Positions 20,274 through 31,575 are shown, counted from the stretch's first letter. The stretch is DNA of 64,000 nt from Marasmius tenuissimus (GCA_029532415.1 JAQOTA010000053.1:3348001-3412000); one strand, 5' to 3'. Made by a program: numbers and translations. Notes: generated by a model from the sequence alone, not told the origin.

Positions 20274-22008
20274 CACATACATTCGGATCTGAAGTTGTAC
20301 CCAGCTGAATCGTATCACCGGTACAAGTACTACATCTCTTTTCTCGATGACTGCACGTCCTACGTTTGGACCTCCAAGCTCAAGACAAAAGACGAGGCAG
20401 TACCCACTTTGAGGGACTTCCTTACTATGGTTAAGACACAATTCAATGCTGTTGTCAAGACCTGGATGTCTGATGAAGGGGGAGAGTACAAAGGAGATAA
20501 GTTCTGTCATGAAGACACCACTTTTCCCTCCACCATTTACTCACATGATTATCACATGTTCTTTTCTGACGGTCACTTACTATACATCTCTCTTTCTCAT
20601 GATTCCCTTTCTTAACCCACCATCGCACAGCTTTAACCCACATCGCGCAGCCATCCCATTATCTCATACCGACTCATTCCTTATTCATCCTTGACTCATG
20701 ACTCATACTTACTCATACACGACTCATAGGTAGCCACTCCGACTCCAGCTCTGACTGTAGGATAGGTATATAAGCTAGCTAATCTTCACCTGGTCCCTCC
20801 TCTTGACCTCTTGTCATTGGGACCAGGTGAGTAGTATGGTCTCCTTCGCTTTCCTTCTCTACATTAGATCTAACTTGTTGTTGGGACCAGTTTCTGCCTT
20901 ACCTCTGTCTGAGTCAAGCCCGCTGCTCCCCTCCTAGCTTGCTACCACTGCTCTCTGCCTCTGCCGTCTCTGATGGACGCTCAGCACTTCGTGACAAGTT
21001 TGATGCAGTACTAAAAGAGTATGGGATCCAAAGGGATCAAAGCATACCGTATACACCACAACAAAACGGTCATACTGAACGATTCAACAGGACTATTCAT
21101 GAGAAGGCTGAAGCTCTTTGCTTTGAAGCTTGTATGCCTCAGTCCTGGTGGGAATTCTGCCATGTGCATGCCGTCCACCTCTACAATCGCACTCCTGTGC
21201 AATGTTTGAGCTGGCAGACTCCATTCGAAATGCTTTACGGCGAAGCACCTGATGTTTCACATCTCTGAGTTATGGGTTGTGCAGCCTACGTCTTCATTCC
21301 TGAAGATCGTAGGAAGAATAAGCTTGCTCCTCGTAGTGAGTTAATGACTTTCATCGGCTACCAAGATGGGATGAAAGGCTTCCTGTTCATGCGAAGCAAT
21401 AATTCTGTACTGTTTGATGAGACGCTGTATAACAAGTGTCCTGATGCCAAAACTCATGGCTTCACACCTGTCAGTAGTGAACCATTTACTTTGGGTGAAA
21501 ATCCCAACATTCCTTTGGAAGATGAAGATTCTGATGACGGTTGGGACGATGCTCTGTTCCCAGATCTCAGACATCGCTCCGAACCTTCTAAGAGATCAGA
21601 ACCTCAGGTTGACAAACCTGCAGGTGGCCCTGCGCCAGGGGATGTGCCACTCCCTGAGTCTGGTCCTCTGATGCCTCCAGGTGAACCCGCCGTTCCTCCA
21701 CCTGCACCAGCAGCGGATGGTCCATGCCAGTCTTCGAGGCAGCGGAAGGGTACAACGTAACCTGGTAATATTTTTGGGGAAAAGCGGAACCCAAATAAAC
21801 CCTCAGACATTGTTCGTGACTTAGAGAACAAGAAAACTTGGAGAAATGTCACTGGAGATAAAGAGCCTTCACATCCAGTCAATTGTCCTAGCCCTGGTCC
21901 ACTTCCACCTCTGCCTGCTCCAGAACCCAGTGGAAGCACTGAGTCGCATGAGGAAGAAAGCATAGTCGAAAGACTTACCCAAGAAGGGGGAGTAGGATTT
22001 GTGATTTA
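20274..22008 (+). pseudogene. Copia integrase/linker fragment
   Basis: Encodes the integrase core: HSDLKLYPAESYHRYKYY, then WMSDEGGEYKGDKF before 20504, and DAVLKEYGIQRDQSIPYTPQ with NGHTERFNRTIHEKAEALCF after the solo LTR. It continues through the GCAAYVFIPEDRRKNKL segment, an acidic Pro-rich linker, and ends [11 protein letters not shown] at 22008. It belongs to a different subfamily from the Copia at 44813-55339. Breaks: the 492-bp solo LTR at 20505, a TGA at 21266-21268 and a TAA near 21758. Protease, RT and RNase H are absent. Integrase inserts cDNA into the genome, but this copy is inert. Confidence 0.85.
20505..20996. repeat. Solo LTR, 492 bp, inserted in a Copia integrase
   Basis: Starts TGTCATGAAG and ends CTTCGTGACA, giving 10-bp near-perfect terminal inverted repeats. 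Flanks are AGTTC (left) and AGTTT (right), a 5-bp duplication with one mismatch. Removing it restores the integrase frame. A TATATAAGC box near 20768 suggests transcription on the plus strand. This LTR family has no full-length member in the window. Confidence 0.85.
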
Positions 22009-22266
22009 TATTGAGGCAGAGGTCCTGCTCACGCAGTGGCAGCATGGGACAGACTAGCTCACCTGGAATTAGGCTTAGAGGCAGCAACAAGAGTAGTAAA
22101 AGTACTGGTATTGCATGTAGATACAGAGCTACTTATATACTATACAGAGGTGGCTGTATCTTCTATAACAGGAGTGACTAGGAATAGCATAGATCATAGT
22201 GAAACAATTGAAGCATATATGCGGCCCGATACAACGGTCCATATATCCGGTAGTCCGGATTCAACA
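22009..22266 (-). repeat. Copia 3' LTR (258-bp family)
   Basis: Same family as 33565-33822, with the first dinucleotide read on the plus strand changed from TG to TA. Followed on the plus strand by CTCCCCCTCG, the minus-strand polypurine tract. Confidence 0.9.
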
Positions 22267-22309
22267 CTCCCCCTCGGTAAGTGCAGCACAAGTAGAACAC
22301 AAAGTGCGT

Positions 22310-22969
22310 CTATTTGGACAAATAAAATTCAAGTCCAAGATGTTCTCTAAAAGTGGAGAACTTGACATGACCCAAATTCTTGGTAAACATGTCCGCAGGA
22401 TTGTATGCACCGTCAATAAAGAAAAGATCAACCTTGTGGTCTGAAACACATTCGTGAATGTAATGATAGCGAATATCAATGTGTTTGGTGCAATGTTCTT
22501 GAACTGGGTTGGAGGCAATAAAAATCGAGCCTTGATTGTCTCCACATATGGGGACAGGAGTCATATCAATACCAAGTTCAGAGAGTAACTGTCGAATCCA
22601 CACAGCCTGACAACTACAGTCGGATAGCGCCATGTATTCAGCTTCAGTGGATGAAAGCGCAACAGTCTTCTGGGCACGTGATTGCCAACAGAAGATGCCA
22701 CCTGCCAATTTGAAGAAATAGCCCATGATCGACCGACGTTTGATAGGATCAGCAGCCCAATCAGAATCAGTGAATGCTAGTAAACCTCTGTCAGAGGCTC
22801 CATCATAGACCAGTGCATAGTCTGGAGTTCCTGCAAGATGGCGGCAAATATAAAGTGCCTTCTTCAGGTGATCCTCCGATGGATCAGCAGAGAATTGAGA
22901 AAGCTTTGTAACAGTGTAGGCAATATCTGGACAAGTGCCAAGCATGATATACAGAAGCGATCCAATCAC
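22310..22969 (-). pseudogene. Copia RT C-terminus and RNase H
   Basis: 219 residues with the Copia RT end (IGSLLYIMLGTCPDIAYTVTKL, where the usual TRPD is changed to TCPD) and an RNase H domain (DSDWAADPIKRRS near 70, LSSTEAEYMALS near 103, GDNQGSIFIA near 140). It is truncated by a deletion that joins it to integrase-linker sequence at about 22970. RNase H would remove the RNA strand of the cDNA hybrid. Confidence 0.9.
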
Positions 22970-24320
22970 CGAAACCTACTCCCCCTTCCTGGGATAATTG
23001 TTGTACTAAGTTATTGGGCTGACTCCCCCTGGAGTTACACATGGTAGACAGACTGGCACGATTAGTCCCAGAAACTTTTCTAGGTCTGCCTCTCCTACGA
23101 GTAGTAGGTGGATCCATGGGTTCTCTATCACCTGTGGCATCTCTCCATGAAGATCTGAAACATCAGGTGCACTGCCATGCAACTTCTCATGCGGGGTCAA
23201 CCAACGTAAACGCTGGGACGGCGTCCGATTATGAAGTGCAACAGCATGCAACACACAGAATTCCCACCAAGAAGGTGGAAGACAAGCATCAAAGCAAAGA
23301 GCTTGAGCTTTCTCGACAATGGTCCGATTGAACTGTTCTGCACGACCATTCTGTTCCGGCGTATATGGAATGCTGGTCAGAATTTTGATACCGTGCTCCT
23401 TCAGTACATCATCGAAGGCATCCGATTTGTACTCTCCCCCTCCATCGGACATCCATTCCTTAATATCAACACCGAATTGTACCTTCACCATAGCAATAAA
23501 GTCACGGAGCATCTTGACAGAGTCAGATTTGCGTTGCATGAGCATTGTCCAGCCATGTGAAGTACAGTCGTTGACAAACGACATATACCATTTGTATTTG
23601 TGGTACGACTCAGTGGGGAATTGTTTGAGGTCGGAGTGGATTTTCTCAAAGGGTTTCGAGGCACGGGTAGTGGAGTCAGGGAACGATCTGGAGTGCATCT
23701 TTCCTTCTGCACATCCTCGGCATAACTGGGTTTTCTTTGGTTTTCGGTCGAATTCCGGGAAGTTCTTAATGTGCTTCCGAGCTTTATCCAGAGCCTTGTC
23801 TGAACAATGTCCGAAACATCTGTGTAGAACCTTGTAGTCAACTTTATCCATTGTTGACTTGGCCATTAAGCTACGAGCAGAGGCTTTCTGCGAGCTAACC
23901 CAATAAATGGTTTGACCAGGCATGAGCGGGTAAGATACCAATGACTGGCGTCGACCCTTTTGATAAAAAGCCAATTTGCTAGACGATCCGCGTACTTGCA
24001 GACCACCTTGCAAGAATTCTCCAAGAGAGAGAAGTCGAATTGACAGAAGTGGAACATAATAGACAGGATAGAGTCGCGTAATGTGTTCCTCCATATGACC
24101 GTCAGATCCTTCAACAGAATGAGAGATGAACACAGTCCCTTTCCCCTTGATTTGGATAGGGTTGTCCTTCTGTGCAGTGTTTAGCTGCGGTCCATTGTTC
24201 ATGGGTTCATACTCGGCAAAATCTTCGAGATCATAAGTAAAGTGCGATGAAGCACCTGAATCAACGATCCACTCTTGCAAGTTTCCAGTCGCCTTCTTTC
24301 CCTTACAATTGGCACATGTG
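22970..24320 (-). pseudogene. Copia protease / GAG-pre-integrase / integrase fragment
   Basis: The frame encodes the aspartic protease motif WIVDSGASSHFTYD, then the pre-integrase zinc-binding region (HRCFGHCSDKALDKARKHI, then CRGCAEGKMHS), and the integrase core (HSDLKQFPTESYHKYKWY, WMSDGGGEYKSDAF, and RAEQFNRTIVEKAQ). It ends at the DNA-transposon junction at 24320. A deletion at about 23141 fuses integrase to the later linker. The catalytic Asp residues are present, but the element has lost most of its RT. Confidence 0.9.
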
Positions 24321-24339
24321 TCGGAAAACTGCGGGAGCG

Positions 24340-24369
24340 CCTTATTTGGCCATATATGGCCAAATAAGG
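24340..24369. repeat. 30-bp perfect palindrome near the transposon left end
   Basis: An uninterrupted inverted repeat built on TTATTTGGCC / ATATAT / GGCCAAATAA, 19 bases from the terminus. Related ATATATGG motifs recur through 24341-24530 and at 31467-31505 near the other end. It could be a transposase-binding site, which is an inference. Confidence 0.7.
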
Positions 24370-24584
24370 GCGGGTGGGGGCGGTCTACCAAATATGGCCT
24401 TATCTGGATAAAGTTTTTGAATATATGGTCGAATATATAGTTCCATTTATGGTGCTATAGATGGTCCGGTTTGTTTGAATATGCGCCCGGTCTTAGCCTT
24501 ATTTAGAAGTATATATGGCAGCTTATTTAGTCCCATTTATGACACCATAATAGCCAAGGAGTAAAATTATTTTGCAGCCTTTTT

Positions 24585-24692
24585 ATGGCTCTCACCCGGA
24601 TTCGAACTCTTGACCTTGCGGACCCGCTCCTGTCGAGACCCCTTATAAGGCCCCTTGCCGGGAACGCGTTTTTTCTACTACACCACCAGGGC
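24585..24692 (-). other. tRNA-like segment (A-box and B-box) in the transposon end
   Basis: On the minus strand TGGTGTAGTAG (like an A box) is followed about 75 nt later by GAGTTCGAATCC (like a B box) and then GGTGAGAGCC. The T-stem and acceptor arms do not pair properly, so it is not called a tRNA. It may be a tRNA relic or a SINE-type head. Confidence 0.35.
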
Positions 24693-24833
24693 GTTATTAG
24701 TATAGGAAATGGGTTTAATATAGCCTACCATCACCTAGGCTATTATACAAAATACAATCGACATAGAAGCTAACACGACCTGTTTCCACCTACAAAAATT
24801 CAAGAAATAACTACCATAACCGAGCAAAAACGC

Positions 24834-26646
24834 CTAGTTACTGTCCTCATCATCCTCAATGTCTTCCAAATTTACTACCTCCCTCGCAGCTGCCTTTTTC
24901 TTCGCAGCACCATGAGCCCCGCCACGCGGCTTTGTAGTCCTTGCACAGACCTGTACTTCGGTGCTGCCTCGAGGCTCAGACCCTGTATCTGATTTGGAAC
25001 TGGAGCCTAGATTATGGCCTGACCGACGAGCCTTCAGTGCCTGAATTGGCACCGCCTGGTCAACATGAGTGGTCGCATCAGGCGCAGGTGCTGAAGCCGG
25101 TGCTGAGGCAAACGGGACATCTGGCACTCATTGTGAATTATTCTCTCCATCATAAAAAATAGAAGGTGCAGCTTACCTCCTACATATGGTTGCACTGCCG
25201 GTTCCAGTGACTTGGGTTGGTCTAATACAACTGTGACAGGTGAGGAAGGATCGGGAGAAGCTGGGATAGTGTCGGGTACTTGAGAACAAGGTTGTGTCTC
25301 AGTGGGAACCTTGTCGTCGTCCGTCGGACCATCAGATAGGTCAGCCAGTGCAGCGGCGACCTCATCATCTTCTTCACTACCCGCCGCCGCCGCCTTACCT
25401 GACCGACCATCGGGGGATGGTTTTCCAAAGAGGTATGCGTCCCATAACTGGAGTAGTTTCTTTGTGTGCTCACTGTCGATTTTTGATATAATGAGTCGCT
25501 TGTAAGAATGAAAGTCTGCCTCATATTTGATTCCAGAACTCGTGCCCGTTGATCGGAATTCCTTATCCTCGGAAAAGAGGAACCTGACCTGCGCCATATT
25601 GTAAGTGAATGAACGCTCAAGACAAACTTGAGTGTGAACTTACAAAGACACATAAAAAAGCAATTAGACCGGGTGGAGTGGTCTTGAGCTTCCAGAGCTT
25701 GCCCAACGTCTTCTTTGTTGGAATAGCCCGTGGCTTGAGGGATGTGGGTCCAAAAAGTAATAGCTTTCCGAGCTAAAATGAAGCTTAAGGTATTAGTCGT
25801 GATACATCTGTTACATGTGTGAACCTTACCGCCATCACTTCCTGAGACCGAAACTGCTGGTTCCGCTGGACGGTGAAACCTGGGTAGAGGAGTGGTGGCA
25901 AAAGGAGGTGGGTGTTGTCGGGCTTGGCTCCAAGTAGAGCTTTCACCTCCGGTGTCTTACGAGGGGATGGGTTGCCTCACGAGAAAGAGTCGGCATTGCG
26001 GTCCGTGTAGGCAAGGTGAGCGTGAGATTTGAGGGTAGATATGGCTGCGTTACGCTGCTGCCCCATCGCAGTTTTAAACTTTGTGACAATGAGGGTAAGC
26101 TTGAGCAATCCAAACTGGGAAGTTAACCTCTGCTCACCGTACTGTACCACTTCGGATAGCCCGATTTGACCATGTCTCTATGTTCAATTGATGGGAGGAT
26201 ATCCCATAGTTCAGTACGGGGACCAAGAGTGATATTCTCAGCTGAAGAATAGCAGAGAGGATCCAGTGGACCGAAGGGAGGTCGCTCGCCCTGGATATCC
26301 AAGAGTGTTGGTGGCCACGGCTGAGCTGTCATCGAGTATTTCTTGCCAATTAGCGTCGCAGTTTTGATTCATGCCTGAGACGCGTCAGATGGCATTGAAG
26401 ATACAGATGCCGAAATCGAGTCTTTGCTAGAGACCTGTGACGGCGGGGGAGAGCTGAGTTGAAGATCTTTGAGCTTCTCTTCAGCTTCTTGAAGCTGAAG
26501 CTGTTCTTCCCTAAAAGCAGACTGATACTCCTCGATGGTAACAGGACTCTTCTGTACGTGGTTTACTAGGGAGTCAGGACAAGTGAACGGGAAAATAAAA
26601 AATGAGGGCATACTGCAGGTACAAGGACAGTGCTGGGAGTAGCCAT
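24834..26646 (-). pseudogene. Second gene of the DNA transposon, function unknown
   Basis: Minus-strand pieces separated by introns: MATPSTVLVPAV at 26646; VTIEEYQSAFREEQLQLQEA (coiled-coil-like) near 26540; PPFGPLDPLCYSSAENITLG then GPRTELWDILPS near 26250; a segment near 25950; MAQVRFLFSEDKEFRSTGTS at 25597, ending in an acidic Glu/Asp-rich stretch; and a C-terminal Lys/Ala/Asp-rich tail ending DDEDSN at 24834. I do not recognise a catalytic domain. Proteins with this SEDK-x(n)-RSTGT and acidic-linker pattern accompany fungal transposase genes in my recollection, but no role is known to me. A TGA in TCG TGA GGC near 25977 interrupts the middle part unless it falls in an intron. Intron boundaries are approximate. 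Confidence 0.5.
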
Positions 26647-26979
26647 TGTACCATGAGGAGATGGTAAGAAACAATGAGGTACTGAAATTGAACGCGACAG
26701 GTTATCCTTAAGACTCAAAATCATTGGGTCGTGTTTTAAGACAAATGGTATACTATTGAGGCCGAACTCGCCTTTCTTCCACAACACACACAAATTTAAC
26801 CAGTTATAGTATTTACGATAACCTCATTTCACAGTTCACCCGAGACGACATGGCTTTGGGGCTTCTTTGAGTGAGTCAAACTGTAAGGTGCTTTGTCATT
26901 ACATTGCAGTGATTGGCGCACCTCAAGGATCCGGAAAGCCTGGTGAGATAGTCAAGGGACGTAACTATCTACCTAGTAT

Positions 26980-29900
26980 CTACTGATCCCGATACTGGAA
27001 GGATTGCATGCGTACAAACAAATCCTCATCAAGGTCATCCATAATGAAATATTCCTCCCTGACACTGGGATCTGCAGCATAATTTTGTATGGCCACTGCG
27101 CCACAAATGATCGTGCGTGCAGGGACAAACTGAGCTTCACCCCGTGGGCAAGCTCGAACCTGATACAGTCCCATGTCTCTGTCAAGCTCAGTTGTATGGC
27201 CTCATGGCGCATTCAGTGGCTGGACAAGCGCCAGAAGGTACCCTTTCGATTCCACCTGACACGTAAAAAGGAGGATGAGTCGGGCGAAATAAAAGTTAGG
27301 ATGCAAGTCGATCATCACAACATCGTAACATGGATTGCCGTAGAACATGGAACTAGCGCGAATGTAATCACACGTAATTGTCCAGTCAACCTTGGATTTG
27401 AAATAGGCTTTCACCATCCCGAATTCATGAATAATCTGAGGGCCCAAAAATGTCAGAAAGAGGCGGAAATTGAAAGAGGAGTCAATTCTCGCCTCATCGG
27501 TTGGCTTGAAGCGAAGGGAGCTCGACTTGGGCTGCAGAAGCCTATACATTTGGAAGAAACGCACGAGGTAGTTTTGTAAACGAACCCGGAAGTTTGTGAA
27601 GGCTGGGTTGGTAGCATGCGCTTCTCCAAGGCCCTCAAATGTCCACCACTTTACCAGTACCTTGAGTCGAATGCCCTCATTGGGCTCCTGCTCTGGCTGC
27701 TTTCCAATCAATGGTGTCGACAAACGGCCCTCAATTGGGATATTGTCTCCATCGTTACCCTCCCCGATAGCTTCCTGCTGCTTCTTTACTCTGATGGCCT
27801 CAGTCTGCTCGTCAATCCTCTGCTGAATTATCCCCGCCACATAGAACTGATGATCAATGCACAAGACCTGCCTCACAAAACTTGGGCATGAGGAACGTGT
27901 ACGTGATTGGGTTGCAGTTTTCTTACCTGTGGCGCAATGTCTTTGAAATTGGTCCGGAGCTGATACGCCTTCTTCAAGGGATGATGCATGTTTTCATTAA
28001 TCTTCGTGTTGTAGTTACGTGTAACACCCTTGCTCTGGATGTCGTCAAAAAGATGAAAATAAGAATGTGCTTTCGGAAAGTTCCATGACTTGGAGTATCC
28101 CGGGTCCTCCGAGGCGAGAACTTCGTATTCCTGTTTCGCCTATGAGTTTCAAAAGGTATATATATCACAATGCAGAAACCGGACGTCACCTGTATGAGCT
28201 TCGAGAGCGAGAGGGCAGCTGCATGGCCTCTCTCGATTGTTTCTGAAGTGTGGAGTGTGAGAGATGCATACATCTTGAGCCTGCGGAAGGCGTGCATGCA
28301 CTGAACAAGTTTGTAGCCAGCTGGGTCCTCTTCCTTTGTCAAGATGTTGTGCAGGCAAAAAGGAAGTTGCTACAGGTTATTAGCATTGTCAACTCTGATG
28401 ACGTCTGCAGTTGAGCTAGTCATACCTTTGCGACGTCTTCTTTCTTGCTGCCGTCGGCGAATTGCATGGACATGATCCTGTTGAAATGCAAAAGATTCCG
28501 CCAGCGTGGGATCTCGGCCATCCTTTTGAGAAATGAGTCTGATAATCGAGAGAACTTGAGCACAGACTTACTGTTTGTCTACCATAATCATCACCTTGGA
28601 ACCTTGTGCCTCAATTTGCATGAAGGCATCCTTACGGAGGTGCTCAAACAGTCCAATGGCTGCGTGGAGGCAATCATAGGACGTTGCTAGATGAGGATCT
28701 GAGTTGTTGACGGCCCAAAATGCGTTCTATAATAGAGGTTATAAGACTTGTCATGTCAGAGACTCAGAGTGAATTCCATTTCGTACCTCTAGCCATCGGA
28801 CACCAAGACGGTTAGCGAGCTCAGTGTCACTCAGCGCACACTCTGATTCCTCTGCTGTACGCAGGGGATATGCACAAGAGTGATCACACTGCATCTCATT
28901 GGGTACTAGACAGACGGGACAGGGATAGTTCCCATTTGACCCTTTTGTGTGAGTAATCACACCCCTCGTGAGGTTAAATAAACATCAAAGAACGAACACA
29001 GGTGAAATTTGAGTAGTACTTACTGTTCTTCATAATCAGCAGAGTTTACCGGAATGCAAGGAAAAAGCTGGTACTCAAGATTTGGTTTACTGAACCTGAA
29101 TCTGTACCAGAAGCCAGTGAATGACGTTTTTCGAATTGACTTGAGCACTTCCAAGACTTGATGATGATAGACTACCTGCTTAAACATGGTGTAGGCTTGA
29201 TTATTTGGATACACTTTGTCATCGGGAACCTAGAATTGAGTATATTGGTCGTAGATCAAGAGGATTTGGAAAATCCAATTGCTTACTACTACATCAAGCC
29301 AGCCAACAACGCGCCCTCCACCAATGTGAGTGTTGCTGTTGCGGATTCCATCATCAATGTTGGCAATTTGAGCAACGATGGGGTATCCTTTCGTTGTTCC
29401 AAATGACAAAAGCTTACTCTTATCAGAGTAGAAGATGTGGCACAGCAGCTTACCGCCAGACGGAAGAGAAGACTGTTATGGTATTAGAATTATCCTATTG
29501 TGCTACAAGGCCACGAACCTGGAGCTCCCAAAACCGGTCTCCCGTCCACGGCTCTCGCACAAACCTCACCCAACTTGTTCCATTCCATTTGTATAGTCGT
29601 TGTGCATCCCAGTGGAATGAGTCCCGAAGCAAAGGATCTTGAAGAAGGTCTTTCGTCCAATTTAGCAACGGCCGCTGATAAACCGCGAGGTCATACAACT
29701 TCTGTTCTCTGGAGAGCGTGACCTCCATTGGCAGGTCGACCTTCTCGAACTATCAATTATCAGTACAGGACAAGAAATAATTAGACAGTCACGCCCACCA
29801 GGGTGACAGTTTGACCAGCCAATTCCCAAGCCTTTTGGACCGACTGATACGAGGTAAACGATGTTGTCTCTCCCTTGCAAGAGTGGTGAAGAAGGGAGAG

Positions 29901-30724
29901 AAGTTGTTCCGTGAGGTCTTTGTTCAAATGGGCCGTGAGTGCGAATTTGGCAACATCGAAGTCAAACTGTGAATCAAACGGTTTCCATGGCGCCATTGCA
30001 AGCTCTTGAGGAGGACTTGGGGAGACCTGTTGGGGCCGATAGTAATCCTTGAGAAAGTGTTTGAACAATACAACTTGTGGCGGCATCCATGACGACGGAT
30101 GGGTTTCTATAAGGATGGCATCCTGCTCGGGCTTGAAATCGGTGCTGATTGTTGCTGGTCTGTCCCAAGATGAGGCAGTGTCTGTTTCTATTATGTGAAC
30201 TGATCAGCCCAAGCATTAAAGCCTTGTTGGCGGTAAGTTTGTCAATTCCAAGCTACTCACCAAATGGAGAGACACTTGCCTGATAATCATCAGCCACTTC
30301 AATTTGTTCAGATTCACCTATGACCTCGTTCTGAAATGGCACTGATAGGCAATTAGCCACTTGCATCCAAATATTGCAAGAGTCACTTACACGGTAGTAC
30401 ATCCAGGTCATCCTGATTGCCAATACCCGGGAATTGATCTTCGAGATTGTGTAGGTTATCGAAGGGCTCGTGTTCGAGGGTGAGAGCTAGAGAAAGAATG
30501 GTCAGTCCAACGGCAAGCTAAACGAAATATCTTTAGGCTTGACAATCTAGCGTGTCGGCATTCGATATCGTGGCTTCGTTGTCCAGGCGTTGTGACTCAA
30601 ATGCCTGATTTTGCTCCGCGTCCCTCTTCTTTTGTTGACAGGATGTGAGATGCCTCTTGTAGCCATGGACACTTTTCTCCTCGCCGCAAAGCTCACAAAC
30701 CTTTTTTTTCTCCGAGCATACCAT
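26980..30724 (-). pseudogene. Plavaka-type transposase, multi-exon, one in-frame stop
   Basis: Starts MVCSEKKKVCELCGEE at 30724 with a Cys/His zinc-finger-like motif (CELCGEEKSVHGYKRHLTSC). Later exons give MPPQVVLFKHFLKDYYRPQQ (30086), WGTS-type WNGTSWVRFVREPWTGDRFW (near 29560), then KGYPIVAQIANIDDGIRNS with GGGRVVGWLDVV (near 29330), then VPDDKVYPNKQAYTMFKQVV and SADYEEQ (29230-29033), and YPCPVCLVPNEMQ (near 28910). Next come NAFWAVNNSDPHLATSYDCL (near 28720), then KAHSYFHLFDDIQSKGVTRN and NYNTKINENMHHPLKKAY (near 28030), then FARLILLFTCQV (near 27280), and the last exon MGLYQVRACPRGEAQFVPAR ending YRDQ. The order of conserved blocks is that of Plavaka/KDZ transposases of Agaricomycetes. 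A TGA at 27202-27204 interrupts the last coding block. Intron limits are approximate. Confidence 0.75.
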
Positions 30725-31575
30725 TACAGGGCTCGCAAGAATGGTGCAAAGCGGGCTGAAGGGGAAGGAAGAGGAATTTATAACCTCATACACGCATTCA
30801 GCGCGTGTCATCCGGGTTCATGTGAATGTTCAATGGAAGACTTCAATCCAGCGAATGAGATTTCACGGAGATCATCTAAGATACAAGATTTTACACATGT
30901 CAAAGGATTAAAATTTGTGAACGCCCGCAGTTTTCGTTGCATTTTCCATGTGGAATGATGTCCACGCAGTAAGAATTCAAAGTTACTCTGATCAATTGAG
31001 ATCAGTATTGATTTAAAGATAGTATGGAAAGGGCGGCGTACCAGTACATATTTAGAGAACATCTCTTTACTGATCCCTCTCGATAAGTCTCACCATCTGA
31101 ACTTCTGAGTAGCAGAAGTGAGCTCCTCCGCCCCCCACTCTTCGACTTGCTTAGATCCGAAGGGTAAGTATGGGCGGTGTAGCAATGATGGTTAAAGTGT
31201 CGACCATCCAAGAATAACGGGAATCGCTGCAAGTGGACTAAGTTCGGCCATTGAAGGAGGTCGGTAATCGAAGATGAGGTTGAACAGTGCCGCCGGTGAC
31301 ATCCTCAAGATGAGTTGTGCCGTAGAATAGGAACTTGCAGTTGTCAAAAGCTTTTCAATAGACAAATCTTGAGATATAAGGGGGCGATAATTGAGGGAAG
31401 GCGAAGAGTCACAACTCTGCGATCACAGTAAGATTGCGGTAAGATTATCAGGTGACCGGTGATCCATATATGGTAGCAGTGCCGAATATATGGAGCCATA
31501 TATATATATTATCAGACGGATCAGAACCTATAAATGGTACCCCCCCCCCCTTATATACCCGGCCAGAATTTTCCG
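30725..31575. other. Transposon right-end non-coding region
   Basis: About 850 bases upstream of the transposase, probably its promoter. Near the terminus are repeated ATATATGG and CATATATAT motifs, a C10 run at 31541-31550, and TTATATACCC just inside the inverted repeat. No coding frame is convincing. Confidence 0.5.

Larger units (their letters stand above)
24321..31575 (-). mobile_element. Plavaka/KDZ-like DNA transposon, 7.25 kb, two genes
   Basis: Left end TCGGAAAACTGCGGG and right end AATTTTCCG(A), giving an 8-bp inverted repeat TCGGAAAA. The flanking Copia sequence (A)CATGTG is duplicated at 24314-24320 and 31576-31582, 6 or 7 bp depending on one shared A. Removing the element rejoins the Copia frame exactly as in the intact copy at 53090-53100. 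Inside are two minus-strand multi-intron genes: a transposase (26980-30724) and a second gene (24834-26646). Confidence 0.88.

Noticed and set aside
24585..24692. Functional tRNA gene
   Set aside because: T-stem and acceptor stem do not pair, and the length is too great without a clear intron. It is kept only as a tRNA-like segment.
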